Assembly (NCBI GenBank): GCA_027592975.1
Contig: JAQCJS010000062.1
Location: forward strand, 1-6,512
Direction of reading: 5' to 3'
DNA length: 6,512 nucleotides
Origin: Chloroflexota bacterium
GTDB lineage: Bacteria; Chloroflexota; Dehalococcoidia; UBA2979
Shown piece after piece: positions 5,549 through 6,512 of this stretch (position 1 is the first letter of the stretch; every line of letters begins with the position of its first letter). The notes under the pieces were generated by a model, which saw nothing but the letters and a program-made list of their open reading frames with translations, did no database searches and was not told the origin of the DNA. The position numbers and the translations under genes were made by a program.

Positions 5549-6512
5549 CTACTGGTAGACGATGACGTCCGGCAAGGCGAGCACCGCCTCGCCCAGACTC
5601 TCGGCGCGCTGACGGAGCAGCCGCGCGACCTCGACGGGATCCATCACCGGCGTGTCGTGCTCGGTGAAGATCTTGATCGCCGGGCGCTCCGAGTAGGGCG
5701 CGACGGCGTGCCGCGCGTAGCCGTCGATCTTTGCCCCGGCCGGGCCGAATCCGTCGAAGTCCACCACGATCTCGATGTCCGGGTCGGCGGCGTACGATGC
5801 GGTGCCGGTGAGCATGTGATCCATGAACTGGTGGAGCATGAGCATCTTGCGGGGCAGCCCCTCGCGACGCACCAGGTCGCCCAGGTAGGCCTGCACGGCG
5901 TTCACGGATGCCGCGTCCAACGTGCCGATCGCGGTGCCGGGAGCGGCTCCAGGCTTCAGGGCGAACTCCGGGTCCAGCGCCAAATGCACGAATGGCAGCG
6001 TGAGCCACTGCTCCAGCCGCTTCGTCTCCGTGAGCGCGTCCGACCAGCCGATCTGCGAGTCCAGGATCAGCAGCACGTTCTCCTCCCGCGCAGTGTCGAC
6101 CCAGGGCAGCAAGCCTGCGGCGTCCAGGCGCCTGATGTGCGTTCCGTCCGCGGTCTGCTCCGCCTGGGCAACATGCACGATGACGTGCAGCGCGCCGATC
6201 GTCGGCGGCCTGCACCTCCGCCGCCATCCGCTGCACGGCCCGTGCCGCCGCGCGCGGGTCGGAGAAGGTACCCAGGAGGCCCATCGTCGTCACGTAGGGA
6301 TGCCCGTACATGGTCACGATGCGCTTGTGCTCCAGCACCCCGGGCTGCGGCGTAGGCACGGGTGTCGGCGTCCGGGCAGGCGCGGCGGCGGTCGCGGTGG
6401 CGCTGACCGGGGCGGCGTCCGCGATCCTCGGGCCGATCGGCGAGCTCGGGGTGAGTACCGCCTCGCGCGTCGCCGCGAGCACCACGACGGCGGCGACGAT
6501 CGCCGCGGTGCC
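5549..6512 (-). pseudogene. Exported or membrane-anchored conserved hypothetical protein; frameshifted, 5' end outside the window
   Basis: The gene enters from the right edge, so its start is not visible. After removing one base, 320 residues can be read. First comes a hydrophobic stretch AAIVAAVVVLAA ending the signal peptide or anchor (visible residues 3-14), then an Ala/Thr/Pro-rich linker (about 33-60), then a globular domain beginning HKRIVTMYGHPYVTTMGLLG. Frame one reads to about 6198 (...VQAADD); the true frame resumes at about 6196 with GALHVIVHVAQ and runs to the stop at 5549-5551. The domain shows strand-like pieces each ending in polar or acidic residues: NVLLILDSQIG, VHLALDPEF, KMLMLHQF, IEIVVDFDGFG, AIKIFTEHD, and the end DVIVYQ. 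That spacing suggests an alpha/beta barrel, perhaps hydrolase-like. I recall similar unnamed secreted proteins in Actinobacteria and Chloroflexota, but cannot assign a function. If unrepaired, callers may start at the GTG at 6178 or extend wrongly to 5343. Confidence 0.75.

Noticed and set aside
5534..6355. Plus-strand open frame opposite the right-edge gene
   Set aside because: Its Arg/His/Val/Gly-rich composition resembles a complementary-strand shadow, whereas the minus strand shows strand-like segments and conserved-looking motifs.
1..6512. tRNA, rRNA, CRISPR array, transposon ends or attachment site
   Set aside because: I looked for cloverleaf arms, regularly spaced repeats, terminal inverted repeats and integrase or transposase motifs, and saw none.

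Overview
The window comes from a GC-rich bacterium, with roughly two thirds G+C by eye and codons strongly biased to G/C in the third position. Chloroflexota is my best guess, because the mix of oxalate/monocarboxylate-type and EntS-type MFS carriers, a small Lipocalin_5 protein and the secreted unknown family looks familiar from that group. Nothing here is diagnostic and a high-GC actinobacterium is not excluded. I see no rRNA, tRNA, CRISPR, insertion sequence or phage gene.

Layout: one plus-strand gene, a GlcG/HbpS-family (DUF336) protein at 80-496, converges on a minus-strand cluster. Hairpins at 502-519 and 526-552 sit between the converging 3' ends. In transcription order, the minus-strand cluster is: an MFS_3/EntS-like exporter (5220 to 3919); 87 bp downstream, an oxalate/formate or monocarboxylate-type MFS carrier (3831 to 2500, TTG start); joined to it by a 4-bp ATGA overlap, a second MFS_3-type exporter (2503 to 1159) broken by one frameshift near 1507; and 119 bp further on, a lipocalin-like protein (1039 to 596). 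Upstream of the cluster is a 328-bp gene-free stretch (5221-5548) that probably carries its promoter. At the right edge is the 3' part of another minus-strand gene (stop at 5549, 5' end beyond 6512). It encodes an exported or membrane-anchored protein of a family I cannot name, and it also carries one frameshift, near 6196.

How the genes work together: the three transporters probably form one transcription unit concerned with moving small organic solutes or toxic compounds across the cytoplasmic membrane, but no substrate can be read from the sequence. The two MFS_3 proteins are diverged paralogs flanking an unrelated MFS subtype. The lipocalin-like protein may bind a small ligand, but any link to the transporters is guilt by association.

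The main caution is that both frameshifts leave long open frames running past the true gene ends. A gene caller would therefore report a false 635-residue 'MFS-lipocalin fusion' (596-2503) and a false C-terminal extension of the unknown protein to 5343. Each break has the same sense (one surplus base, or two missing) and conserved sequence resumes in the neighbouring frame, so base-calling or assembly errors are at least as likely as real gene decay. Apart from the uncharacterised secreted family I see no convincing new biological system.
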